Origin: Perkinsus chesapeaki
Lineage: Eukaryota > Perkinsozoa > Perkinsida > Perkinsidae
Length of the DNA stretch: 64,000 bases
Direction of reading: 5' to 3'
Assembly (NCBI GenBank): GCA_013115145.1
Contig: JAAPAO010000030.1
Span: 58,870 to 122,869, forward strand
The notes below the pieces were generated by a model that worked only from the letters and a program-made list of their open reading frames with translations, had not been told where the DNA came from and did not search any database. The position numbers and the translations under genes were made by a program. Shown one piece after another: positions 10,080-20,064 of the stretch. Each line of letters starts with the position of its first letter. The first letter of the stretch is position 1.

Positions 10080-12321
10080 ATGAGCGGTCCTGAGGAGGCT
10101 ACCGACCATGCTGGGACATGGAATGCTCTATGGAAAAGTGGACAAGACTTGGCTGCTGCATTGCAGAGTCAAACACAGGAGGTTGCGGCTAAGATACAGA
10201 GTCAGGCGCATGACCTGGCTGAACAGGTATATAGTAATGATCTGACGGAAATATGGTATGAATATTAGGTGTCATCAAAGGAGTGGAGAGGGAAAGTGAC
10301 AACAGCAGTTCAACAGGTAAGATGGAATCCTTGCATCTAGTACGGAGGATGAGGGTAGGCTACCGAGACAATACAACGAAAGGCATCGTCCTCATCGCCG
10401 ATTGAGAAGCCTATTAAGAGGAATACTGTTATTAAGCTGGCATCTAGGGTCTATATTATACCCTTTCCGGAGAAACATAGAGTGGCGGCTATGAGCGCCG
10501 CACTACCGGACAATTGTAAGATATTTAATATGTCGGAACGAACGTAAGCATGCAGCAGCTCATCATTGGGCAGCTAAGGCAGATACGATACAGCAGAGAT
10601 GTTCCCAAGCACTTCTGTATCCATAGTGGACGTAGCCTTCCCGGGGCTACCTTACCCGCCGCTGGTCAAAATGGCCGAGATATGCCTTCAAACGGAGCAG
10701 TGGCTCAATGAAGATTCCAACAGATGCGTTGCGGTAAAATATGATGACTTATATTCCCCAGTATCGTTGTTGTAGTTGCATTGCATCCCAAGTGGGTTGC
10801 CAACTCGGACATTGGTCGTGTCGGCATGCCTACTATATTGGCTCTTCCCGGGAGAATACTCCCATCCATTGGAGGCAGTGCCTAAGGTCTGTAAATCACT
10901 ACCGTTAAAAGAGGAGGATCTATTGCCTAGCCAGAGACGGTACTAAAGGGGGTAGCTGGGGAGACCATCAATCGACCTTATAGGTATCTTTCTAATTTCT
11001 ATCGCTGCGTTAGCAGTCGTAGAAGTGTTAGTGAGGACAGCATCTCAGACTCTGGCTCTGAGGAGTCATCTTATCTCACTCCCTTACCTGTTAATATGAA
11101 CATAGTGAAGATTATCGTAAAGGCTAACGATAAGTGTGATAGCGGTAATCATGATGCTTGCTCCTTTGGAGGGTCGGAGGATGCTGGCTTTGGTTTAGAT
11201 AGCACACCTCTGGCCAACCCTTCATCAAAGGTCGGATGGAGGCCTTATCTAGATCTTTGGCAACAGGGACGTAAACTCTATTCTAGCTGGGAGGCTATAG
11301 GCGATGATTCCGTCCCGGCCAAACGCTCCAGGGTCGATGAACCCGTCCTTACTTTCACCATACCTAACGGTGGCATTACGGTCAGCAATGATGTACTAGA
11401 GGGGGACAGCTATTGTGTCGTCGGCCGCGTTGTGGTGGTGGTATGGGTGGTGTTGTAGGTCATATTGAGGTTGCGGACGTATCCTGGCCCCCATACCGTG
11501 TTTCGTGTGCCTCTGTCATGCCCGGGAGTATTGTACCACGACAAAGTTGGACGGATCAGGCTCAGTCGGGCTGATCTGGACGGAGGGGTCCTTTCCGCGT
11601 TCGTAGATGATGTAGAGGTGGTGGTCTCATTTGACGGTAGTAGTGGTGGGCAGGGCGTGAAGTTGGGGGAGGTATCTTTTTAAGATACCGAGGTTGATGA
11701 AGATAACCCTGCTATACAACATGCTCGGCAAGTGTTGGCCGATTGCAGAAGCAGTTTGGTTCGACACTACACAGAAGACGTCACCAAATCGAATGGTGCT
11801 GTTGTTGGTGGTAGAAGGCCTCGATCAAAGAGTAATGGTAAAGGGCATAGATCCAAGGAGGTAGGAGTGGCGGGGTAGGACTAGGAGAGGGATCTCCTTT
11901 GTAGGGCAGAAGCTCTAGTGGGACACCTAAGGATGGTAGCAAGGCGAAGGCTAGGGTGGTAGAGAAGGATGTTCTGCCGCCGCCGCGGCCGGCCAATGGT
12001 GTGGATAGCGGGGTTGTTACTGCTACTGGGTCACCAGTTAAGGACTTCATGCCAGATGAGGAGGCGATGAGGGGCATGGACATGAGTGCAGAAGATGCCG
12101 AGCTTGGCATTGATGATTTGTAATAACGTTGTGTGAAGTCGTGTCGTCTGTTAGCTCATCTATCCAGGTATGGTTTGATGGCAGCAGATGATTCCTGGGG
12201 AGCCCAGCCAGCCGCTGCCGATGACGACGACGACGACGATGGGTCAATGACGTCGGAGAGTGCCGCTAGTCGACGGAGACTATCTAGTGTTGATAATGTA
12301 GTGACGGAAGTAGCGAAATGA
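10080..12321 (+). CDS. Auxilin/GAK-like protein: PTEN-like plus C2 domains
   Basis: Family members recruit Hsc70 to uncoat clathrin vesicles. Starts at ATG 10080 (MSGPEEATDHAG) with a coiled-coil-like Gln-rich segment. Introns inferred: 10227-10268, 10317-10358, 10544-10582, 10734-10775 and 10940-10983, then less certain ones near 11420, 11670 and 11866, and a last one after 12119. The PTEN-like domain reads VYIIPFPEKHRVAAM, IFNMSERT|YD, VAFPGLPYPPL, EQWLNEDSNRCVA|LHC and LPSQRRY, matching auxilin (YNLSPRIY, WLREDHRNVCVVHC, PSHKRY). The P-loop after HC lacks the HCxxGxxR catalytic spacing, so it should be inactive, as in auxilin. The C2-like part has GWRPYLDLWQQGRKLYSS. The tail is acidic and ends at 12321 (shorter alternative stop 12121-12123). 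I see no J domain or HPD motif. Confidence 0.75.
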
Positions 12322-12666
12322 CAATGATTGGAGGGGCGGCTGTCACCACCGTCACGCGCCTCATATTGCTGTAACGATATCTCCATTATTTTATGACAAG
12401 CCGCTGTTACGTAGTCACCACCTCTTTTATGGGGCCACCACTATTGTGATCAATTTTGTGGCGCAGTGACGGTTCTCGGAGGTGATGGTGGCACGGTTAT
12501 AACTGCCAGAAGGGCTGCTTTCTGGTTGTGTTTAAAGTTGTTATAATTTTGACGGGGGATTGTTGTTGCAGCAGCACTTGGATGGAAGATACCATCTGTG
12601 GATGATACTCCGGAATGAACCATGGGTTACTATATATCCATCACGCCTTCTTGGTAGTTTGATTCG
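12322..12666. other. Intergenic region
   Basis: Between the auxilin-like gene and polymerase kappa. Low-complexity stretches only (a Ser/Asp triplet run precedes it). I see no exon or RNA gene in it. Confidence 0.4.
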
Positions 12667-15471
12667 ATGGAAGATATCAACGGTAGCAGCAGCAGCAGTG
12701 GTAGTATTAGGGAGGATGAGGTATCTCATCTGTATGTGTTCACGGCCCATAAAGGGGGGATGGATAATGTAGATAAGAAACTTCAATTGCAGGTTATAGA
12801 GGAGATGAGCAAGAATAGTAGTAAAGTGTGGGGGGTATAGGGTGGAGAGGGGTGGTTATAGGCTCGCACCATGAAGCAGCTATTAGAAGGGATAAGAAAG
12901 TTAATGAAAGAATAGAGGTCATTAAGTCTGTTGTGGCGGCGATGACGGGTCAGGAAAGGCAACAAAGGGAGGCGGAGGCTCAAAGGTAGTAGTTAAAGGG
13001 ATGGAGGCGGATAGGGGCTCTGTTGTAGCATAATAGCCAATGCAAGGAAGCATTGTGCTTGTGATTCTGAGAGATGGTGCTGTGTGGTGGACATGGATAT
13101 GTTTTATGCAGCTGTAGAGATCAGAGATGATCCAAAACTAAGAGGTCAGCAGCCACACCACAGCAAGGCTTTATTAACTCGGCGGTGGGCTTCAGATGTT
13201 CCTTTGGCGGTTGGGGGAGAGTCTATGATATCCACGGCTAACTATGTGGCAAGGAAGTGACCCTTGGTGGCCTTCGGTGATTCATCCCTAATAGCAGGTA
13301 TGGCGTTAGAGCGGCTATGCCTGGCTTCATTGCACGCGAGCTGTGTAAACGGCAGGGAGTGGAGCTGAAGTCAGTGAAAGGAGCGCTTGCCAGTTGGCGA
13401 TAGATGGTCAAGTATAGCAGGTTCAAGCCGGTTGACATGCCACGATACCAAGCAGCTAGTGCTTTGTTTAAAGATGCTGTATCGATCTATGGACCTATGA
13501 GAATGCTATCACTTGATGAGGTGCACTACTGGGGATTTAACGACTTGTGGGCTCATTTGACCGGGGTTAAAAGCAGTTACTTTGGTTGACGTTTTAACCA
13601 GTGTGAAAAGTTCCAACACTGGGGAAGTTTTCCGTTTCTAACGCAGGAAAACCGGCGCTTTTACGCTTCTCTCGAAACGATGTGCACTATTTTGGTGATG
13701 TCTGGCAGTATGTGTTTTTGGATAACAGGGTTAGAGTATGGGGCCTCATATCACCATAATTTACCAAGAGAATGTCTTTGTCTATGGTCGAGTGACAGTG
13801 AAATATGTTCAGGCTTATATCGATATAACAGGCAGTGTTAGGGAGCTAGCAGTGGAGAGTGACAAGGCTGAGGAGGCTGCTGCTGGGGAATTGGTAGTCA
13901 TCCCGCAGTCTTATGGGTTAGGATTGGATAGGTTATGCGAATGAGGAGGGAGGTATATGAGAAGACCAATGGGCTCACCTGCAGCGCTGGTATAGCTAAA
14001 GGCTGCTTTAGGCTTGCTAAGATGGGATCGGATGTTAATAAGCCTGATGGGCAGTTTATGGTGCCAACACAGCCTCATGAGATGCTACAGTGGTTACAGG
14101 GGATGCCTATTAGGAAGGTAGGCTGCTGCAGTAGTAGTAAGGGCAGGGGGTTAACTATAATACACTTGTTGGGTAGCTACATGGTGTTGGAAAGGTTAGT
14201 GAAAGGCAGCTGAGTGCGGGGCTGGGGATTGATAAAGTGGGAGATGTTATTACTAAGGCACCGGAGCTACTGTGTGCTATGTCAAGCAATGGTGGACATT
14301 GGGTACGTCATGATATTTCACGCGCCACGAAATTGTTCTTGTTCTGTAGCTGATCAGTGCTGCTATGGGAGTGGCAGACTCGGAGGATGTCATTGGTGCT
14401 GTTGATGCTGGCCCGAAATCTATAAGCCAGGAGCGTAGGGCGGGGTGAGGCGCGCGACGGTGCTGTGGGCACCATCTCAAAGTGGGGGATTGAAATGTCC
14501 TTAACCATCACTATAGTACTCATTGCTGGGCGTAAAGCTTCCCATGTCTTGTGCAACTGTGTCTATATTTATCTCTTAGCCAACGTATGTAGAGGGGCTG
14601 TAGGAGTTGGTTCGGGGTAGGTTCGCTGTCGACAAGGGAGGCTGGGTCATCGGCTTATCTTCATGAGGTCCTTCAAGAGCTATGTGTGAAGGTTATACAG
14701 TTGTGTCAAGAAAAGGGACAGTTCGGGCGATGTGTCACAGTTAAATTAAAGACCTTTGAATGGGATGTAAAGCAGAAGTCAAACACTTTGAAGAAGGAGG
14801 TAGTTGGTGAGGGAGGAGGCATCATCCGAAGGGGGGGTCAGGCTTCTAACAATTGACGGAAATATGGTAGGTCACATATGGCTTGGATATAGCTGAGTAG
14901 GGCTACATCTGACCATTGATGTGATCTCAATATCACCAATTGGTATCATATGTCGATGCGTGCTCGTCACACTGACAGGTTAAATTGCCGTTGTAAGGTG
15001 CGTACGGAGAGGCTTCTGTATGAGACAGCCAGTGAGCTGATGGGGGCGGCATTGGTACCGTGCAAGAAGCCAATACGGTTGCTGGGAGTGAAGGTCTCAT
15101 CATTTAATGCTGTTCCTCAAGGACAAAGTACGGCATCAGCCCATCTCCCATGCCTCAGTGCGCCATGACAGCTCCTAGGTACCCTGGTAGCCTTCCTGGC
15201 AGCACATCCACCCAGTGCACTATCAAGCCAGACCGTCGAGGGACCTGGAGGTGTGTGGAGCTGCTCAGTATGCACCTTCCTCAACAAACCTAGTGATGAT
15301 GCCTGTGAGATGTGCGGCATCTTCCGAGGCAAAAGGCCACGGGAGGCCCAGCAGCCAAGTAGGGACCCGAAGGCAAAGAAGGCGAATACAGGGGGAATAG
15401 AGAAGTACCTTACCAAGGCTAAGTCTGGGACCAGTGGGGCTCACGGAATCATTGATCTTACTGAAGATTGA
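12667..15471 (+). CDS. POLK: Y-family translesion DNA polymerase kappa (DinB) with NZF finger
   Basis: Bypasses damaged template bases. Starts at ATG 12667 ([12 protein letters not shown]). The kappa N-clasp is present ([14 protein letters not shown], then [17 protein letters not shown]). Catalytic core: [20 protein letters not shown] (metal-binding Asp), [38 protein letters not shown] (second acidic pair), [32 protein letters not shown]-type [15 protein letters not shown], and the little-finger strand [14 protein letters not shown] then [10 protein letters not shown]. About 12 introns of 30-60 nt (for example 12821-12861, 13374-13403), plus one of 292 nt (13521-13812) that splits SLDE|AYIDIT. 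The C-terminus has a RanBP2/NZF finger ([20 protein letters not shown]) and IEKYLTK, possibly PIP-box-like. Human POLK uses UBZ fingers there. Confidence 0.9.
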
Positions 15472-15659
15472 GCTACTGTGGTACGACGTCGGACGACGTC
15501 GGCAATGTCATGGCGAGGGAGCAGGGAAGGTGTTGGTGGTGTTGAGGGAGTAATTAGCAAACCCGTTGAGGGCCACTGAGTGCAGGTTTTAATATTGCCA
15601 TCAGATGGTTTTGCGTTGACAGTGGGAAGGTCGGTGCACTCTGTGCTTCCCGTTGCACT

Positions 15660-16527
15660 ATGTTTGGCGATGGTAGCTCCTCCACAGCGGCGGAGCCTCT
15701 CACAGCCAACTCTGCTTCGCAGCAGCCCCAACCGCAAAGGGATGACATTATAGAGGAGACCCTAGGAGGAGCAGGCTTCGCTCCGCCTACTGCCGAGGCA
15801 ATCATTACTGATGCCTTGCCGAGCTCTACAGGCCTTGTTATTTCAGGCTCGAAGGGGCGTGTGGGACTCTAGTGGAGCTGTAGGGTTTGGTGCGCCACCT
15901 CCTCGGGCATATAGAAGAGCAGCTGACCTTGGTGATGATGACGATGATGATGGTATACCAGTGATACCAGATCTAGACGATGAGCAGGAGGAGGACCTTA
16001 CACGGTAAGAGCCATGCTGGGGAGCTTGTTATGAGGGATAGGCAGGCAAGTAGCAGCACCACCTACCGGTTACGTCTTGGAGCTCCGAGGGCAACGAGAG
16101 CTTGAGGAGGCAGCTGGAGAGCAGAGTAGAGCGGAAGGTTGGTGGCAGGGATGGTAGGCCCTTCAGAGTCGACGAGTGGCCTACGCGGTGGGGGCCGTAT
16201 CAATCCTCATCCTGAGGCAGGGATAGACTTGTCGATACTACTCAGTAACCTACTAACACCAGCAGAGGTTGAGGTGACGTAAAGGGTGGGGGGAGGAGGA
16301 GTCCTAATTGAGGCCTTTAGGAGTCAGATGTGGTTTGGGACCATGACGTCCTACTGCAGCAGCTAGCATCAGAGCTCACTGCAGCTGCTGAGCAGCAGCA
16401 GCAGCAGAAGGAAGGTAGGCTGATTAATCTTGCCAGGGATTTATCTACCCTCCTCGGGAGTCGGAGAGGAAGGCGAGTATATGGTATAAGCTCATACGGG
16501 GTTATACATGTTCATGGCGCGAAATGA
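15660..16527 (+). CDS. IFT43: Intraflagellar transport protein 43 (IFT-A subunit)
   Basis: Peripheral subunit of the IFT-A complex, needed for retrograde transport in cilia. Starts at ATG 15660 (MFGDGSSSTAAEP). Introns inferred: 15859-15883 (25 nt), one after DLTR (41 nt), one near 16125-16160 (32 nt by the preferred join) and one near 16278-16325. The spliced product contains the family signature GIPVIPDLDDEQEEDLTRQ then VAAPPTGYV, matching human DIPVIPDLEEVQEEDF and LQVAAPP. It continues with GIDLSILLSNLLTPAEVEES and DVVWDHDVLLQQLASEL, matching the human C-terminal DDVGWDWDHLFTEVSSEL. A poly-Gln run follows. The 3' end is uncertain: either the frame runs to 16527 or an intron starts at about 16413. 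It implies a flagellated stage. Confidence 0.85.
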
Positions 16528-16682
16528 ACACCAGAGTTGTCCTCCTGTTCGGTGGGTGCTGCGGTCCTAGTATGACTCTAGGTGCTCAATCGAGGCCGCA
16601 GCAGCAGCAGCGAGGGCCGGGGGAATCATCGTGATGACGTGACCAGATCTTTGCTGCATGTACCTTTTACTGTTACACTGGG

Positions 16683-18104
16683 ATGTTGAGTTGCAGAACT
16701 ATGTCGAAAGATACGCTGGGAAAATCTTACGGGTGCGCAGTGCTGATGTCATCATCACCACTCGCCACAGGTGGCCACAGCCAGCAGCCAGCATCTGGCC
16801 CCCCGACAGAGGCAGCGGCAGCCGAGGCCTTCGATGCCCCGGTGGAGTCTAATAGGCAGCGGAAACGAAATAAAAGACGGGAACAGAAGAAGGAGAAGTG
16901 GCAGTAGGTCGGCGAGGGCCTCTCTCCCAGCTATCTATCTGTCCTAGGCGAAACAAGCGGAAGAAGAGCAGCATTGAAGATGGTGACTCTACTCCAGCTG
17001 CTGCTACCGGTGGTGAGGCGTCGGATAACACATTGAGTGCAAGTGGGTGTAAGAATCCATTACGAAGAGAAAGGAATGGTATGATGAGAGCTGACACCGA
17101 AGCAAGGGCACTGATGAGCCCAATGGTGAGTAGTTGCTGATGGATACCAAATAACGAAGCTTGCTGTTTACTAAAACCAAAGATAGCGGTGTGGATCACT
17201 TGTTGCTGTTGTCATCGATTCTGGGTGTTTGGCAGTCAGAGTCATGGTCCATGGTGTGAATAATGATATCCTAATCCTTTATGTTGCCCCCATCCTCCTG
17301 TCCCCATGCTTAGGTTCTATTCGATTGCGAGTTCCGAGCCCAAATGCACACCCGTGAGACTATATCTCTGGCTCAACAGCTCATGTTTTGCTATGGCGCC
17401 AATAAGAAGTGTGCTTGGCCCCTTCGATTGGTGACAGCTTGCCCTGAGGACGGTGACATGCATCAGGTAGGCCTACCCGGCTCTCCCTGCCTTGCACTGC
17501 CCCTCTTCAGCACTTGCGAAAAAACAGCGGCCTGGCCAACTGGGTGTGCTTCACCTTGGACCACCGACCGCTGCAGAGCATCTGTGCTTCGGCTCCCGGG
17601 AGGTTCGTTTACCTTACAGCAGACTCCGATGAAGTGATGTGGTCCTTTGAGCCCAATTGTGTCTATATAATAGGAGGATTGGTCGATAAGAATCGGCATA
17701 AGAACATTACCAAGGAGAAGGCTGATGAACTTGGCCTGAGGACCGCTCGATTGCCACTGGGGGAAGTAGTGGACATGGGGGAGCATTCAAAGGTAAGGGA
17801 GATGCACCCCACCTCGCCGGTCACCTTACTCAGGTGCTTACAGTGAACCATGTCTTAGAGATTATGGCTCAGCTATGGCAGAGGCAACATAGCAAGGTAA
17901 AGGCTGCTCGAAGGTGACGGTGAACCTTTGTGCTGCTCTCAGAAGTCCGTTACAGAGGATGACTGGCGGGAGGTTTGCCTGGAGTGTCTGCCAGGCCGGA
18001 AGGTTGAGCCTACCGGCTCTACCAGCAGTGAGCCTGGTAGCTCGGGACCAGAGACCAAGCGACACAAGACAGCAGCAGACAGTCAGCCTTCGGCACCACT
18101 CTAG
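16683..18104 (+). CDS. TRMT10A: tRNA (guanine-9-N1) methyltransferase, TRM10 family
   Basis: SPOUT-fold enzyme that methylates N1 of purine 9 in tRNA using S-adenosylmethionine. Candidate starts are ATG 16683 or 16701. The N-terminus is Ala/Pro-rich, then very basic (RQRKRNKRREQKKEKW|QRNKRKKSS) across intron 16903-16946. The catalytic domain contains LFDCEFRAQMHTRETISLAQ, QLMFCYGANKK, NSGLANWVCFTL, RFVYLTADS, VYIIGGLVDKNRHKN, the conserved LGLRTARLPLGE, VLTVNHVLEIM and DDWREVCLECLPGRK. These match human TRMT10A (YLTSDS, YVIGGLVDHN, AQLPLG, VLAVNHVFEI). The conserved Asp of GLVD is present. Introns near 17125-17310 (longer, ~185 nt), 17467-17510, 17793-17834 and 17897-17943. The tail is Ser/Pro-rich and ends at 18104. 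The assignment to the A type rather than another paralogue is inference. Confidence 0.9.
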
Positions 18105-18201
18105 CCTTGTTACACTTACCAACTATCGACGTTCCACTTTACTGCCGCTTCCATTGGATCAAAGGATGTGTTTTGGTTCCAGTGATGCTTTAGTGTAGAC
18201 G

Positions 18202-19994
18202 ATGATGACAGTGTGTGCCCCGAGTGTGATGAGCGATCGTCGTCCAGAGGCAGAAGGTGGCTCACCATTGAAAAGGCCAAGAGCTGATTCTGGAGGAGCG
18301 GTGGCCAAGAAACACATAAAGGGTGGGCCGGCAGCAGATCAGGTCCAGCAAGGCCATCATTATCATAGCAAGAACAAGATGGCCCGTGCAGTGGGTAGGC
18401 AGATCTATGGCCCTACTGATCAGCTCTGGTGATATCTTTTGTAGGAGCTGTCAATGAGGAATGTACCGTGTTCATGTCGGGGCTACCCTTTACCACTAAG
18501 GAGGCTGATATAGAGAATGCTCTCAATGAGGGGTCGGCGGAGGCATACCAGCAGCAGCAGCCGCAGCAGCCATCATCATCCACTACAGCAGGAGATGCAG
18601 CTAGTAGCAGCACCCTCCCCGGGTAAGCCATTTTTCGAGTAGCCTTTATTATGCCGTTATTGTGTGCAGGGACAGTGCCCCGTTGAAGCCCACGTCTATA
18701 AGACTTGTCAGAGACAGGAACGGTCACTTAAAGGGGTTTGCCTATGTCGACTTTGCCTCCCACAGTCAGGCTCAGAGGGCTGCTGACCTGCTCGATAAGA
18801 GGACAGTTCATGGCAATAAGATATTCGCCAGGATATCTCGTCCGACTAAGCCACTGTAAGACTGCCGATATTCCTCTCACCACTGGACTCTTGTTCATTT
18901 CCAGCTTTGAGCCCACAACACTGGTCATGGCGCCCATAATGGAGGAGGGCTCAAGCAAGGACGAAGCCACACTGGACGCTTCTAGGATCCTGGCGGCCCT
19001 CCACGCTGCTGGGTGCCCAGGGGAGAGTGTTACCTACCCTAGGAATCCTGAGGCACACCTTTGCTATGTAAGCAGTGGGTGGTCGTGGATCAACTGTGGT
19101 CTGTCGTAAATCTGCACGATCCGCTTGTGAAATAGCCATTCCCAGTACCGAACACATGATCGAATCATCAGTGGGACTTATAAGGATGAAAGAGGAGATC
19201 AATCATTATAATATTATTGTCATTATAGCACATAAGGATAGTACTCTTCCCTATCGTTATTACGACCGTGCATGCTGCTTTGTGGTATCGTAGGTCCATT
19301 TTGAAAAGCCAGAGGAGGCGGATAAATGTCTAGCATTGGAGACTCTGCCATTGGAGGGCGGTGATGATGGTTTGGTGTTGAGGATAGATAGAAGCATTCC
19401 TAAGAAGGGCCCCAACATGGGAGCCAAGGCCCCACAGCCCAAAGATAAGAAGGCCTTGCTGGACTATAAGACATCAGGCAAACGAGAGCGGACGTTGTTC
19501 ATACAGAACTTGGCTTTTGAAACAGAGTAAGTTGCGGCTTTGGACTTGGCGGTCTGATGTTTTGTATGGCAGCGAGAATACGTTGGAGAGCTTCGTGAAG
19601 TGGTCGATGGCCGAGCAAGGATTGGTGACTGGCTGTCATATAGTATGCAACAAACGAGGCAAATCTAGAGGCTTTGGCTACCTTGAGCTGGCCACTAAGG
19701 AGGCGGCCGATAAGGTGTCCGACACCATCAATGGTTGTGAGCTCAATGGTCGAGCGATAAAGGTACCAAGCCTCCTGTCTAAGGAGTCAGCCAAATCTAT
19801 GTGGTCAGGTCTCTCCAAGCGATCGTCCAATCACCAGTAAGGTGCACCCGATGGACGGTGTTGAGGCTCAGCCAGCTCCGGCTTCTGTGGCGGCCCCTGC
19901 TGCTGCTGCTGTCGTTGATAAGAAAGAGGAGCCACCAAAGGCTATGATGACCAACTCGGATTTTAGAGCATGGCTCTTAGGAGGGTCAAGTTAA
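18202..19994 (+). CDS. Prp24/SART3-like U4/U6 snRNP recycling factor (three RRMs)
   Basis: RNA chaperone that re-anneals U4 and U6 snRNAs. Possible starts are ATG 18202 or ATG 18229 (MSDRRPEAEGG); the first segment is basic and nuclear-looking (SPLKRPRAD). RRM1 has CTVFMSGLPFTTKEADIE, then IRLVRDRNGHLKGFAYVDF and VHGNKIFARISRP. A middle RRM-like part has HFEKPEEADKCLALETLP. RRM3 has RTLFIQNLAFETE and KRGKSRGFGYLELATKEAA. The last exon, joined by a 34-nt intron, ends with MMTNSDFRAWLLGG. This resembles the LSm2-8-binding C-terminal motif SNDDFRKMFL of yeast Prp24, which is the main reason for this call over a generic RRM protein. I see no HAT-repeat region, so it is Prp24-like in architecture. 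Stop at 19992-19994. Confidence 0.75.
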
Positions 19995-20064
19995 ATGTTA
20001 ATCTTTACCAACTGTTGTCGAGTTGAGCACCCTACCTTTATGACAGTATTACTGCTTGCTGACT

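Noticed and set aside
13521-13812. Possible mobile element inside Pol kappa intron
   Set aside because: No terminal inverted repeats, target-site duplication or coding remnant seen; kept only as a long-intron observation.
16849-17199. Minus-strand 116-codon frame opposite TRMT10
   Set aside because: Shadow of the TRMT10 exons and intron, which carry strong family motifs.
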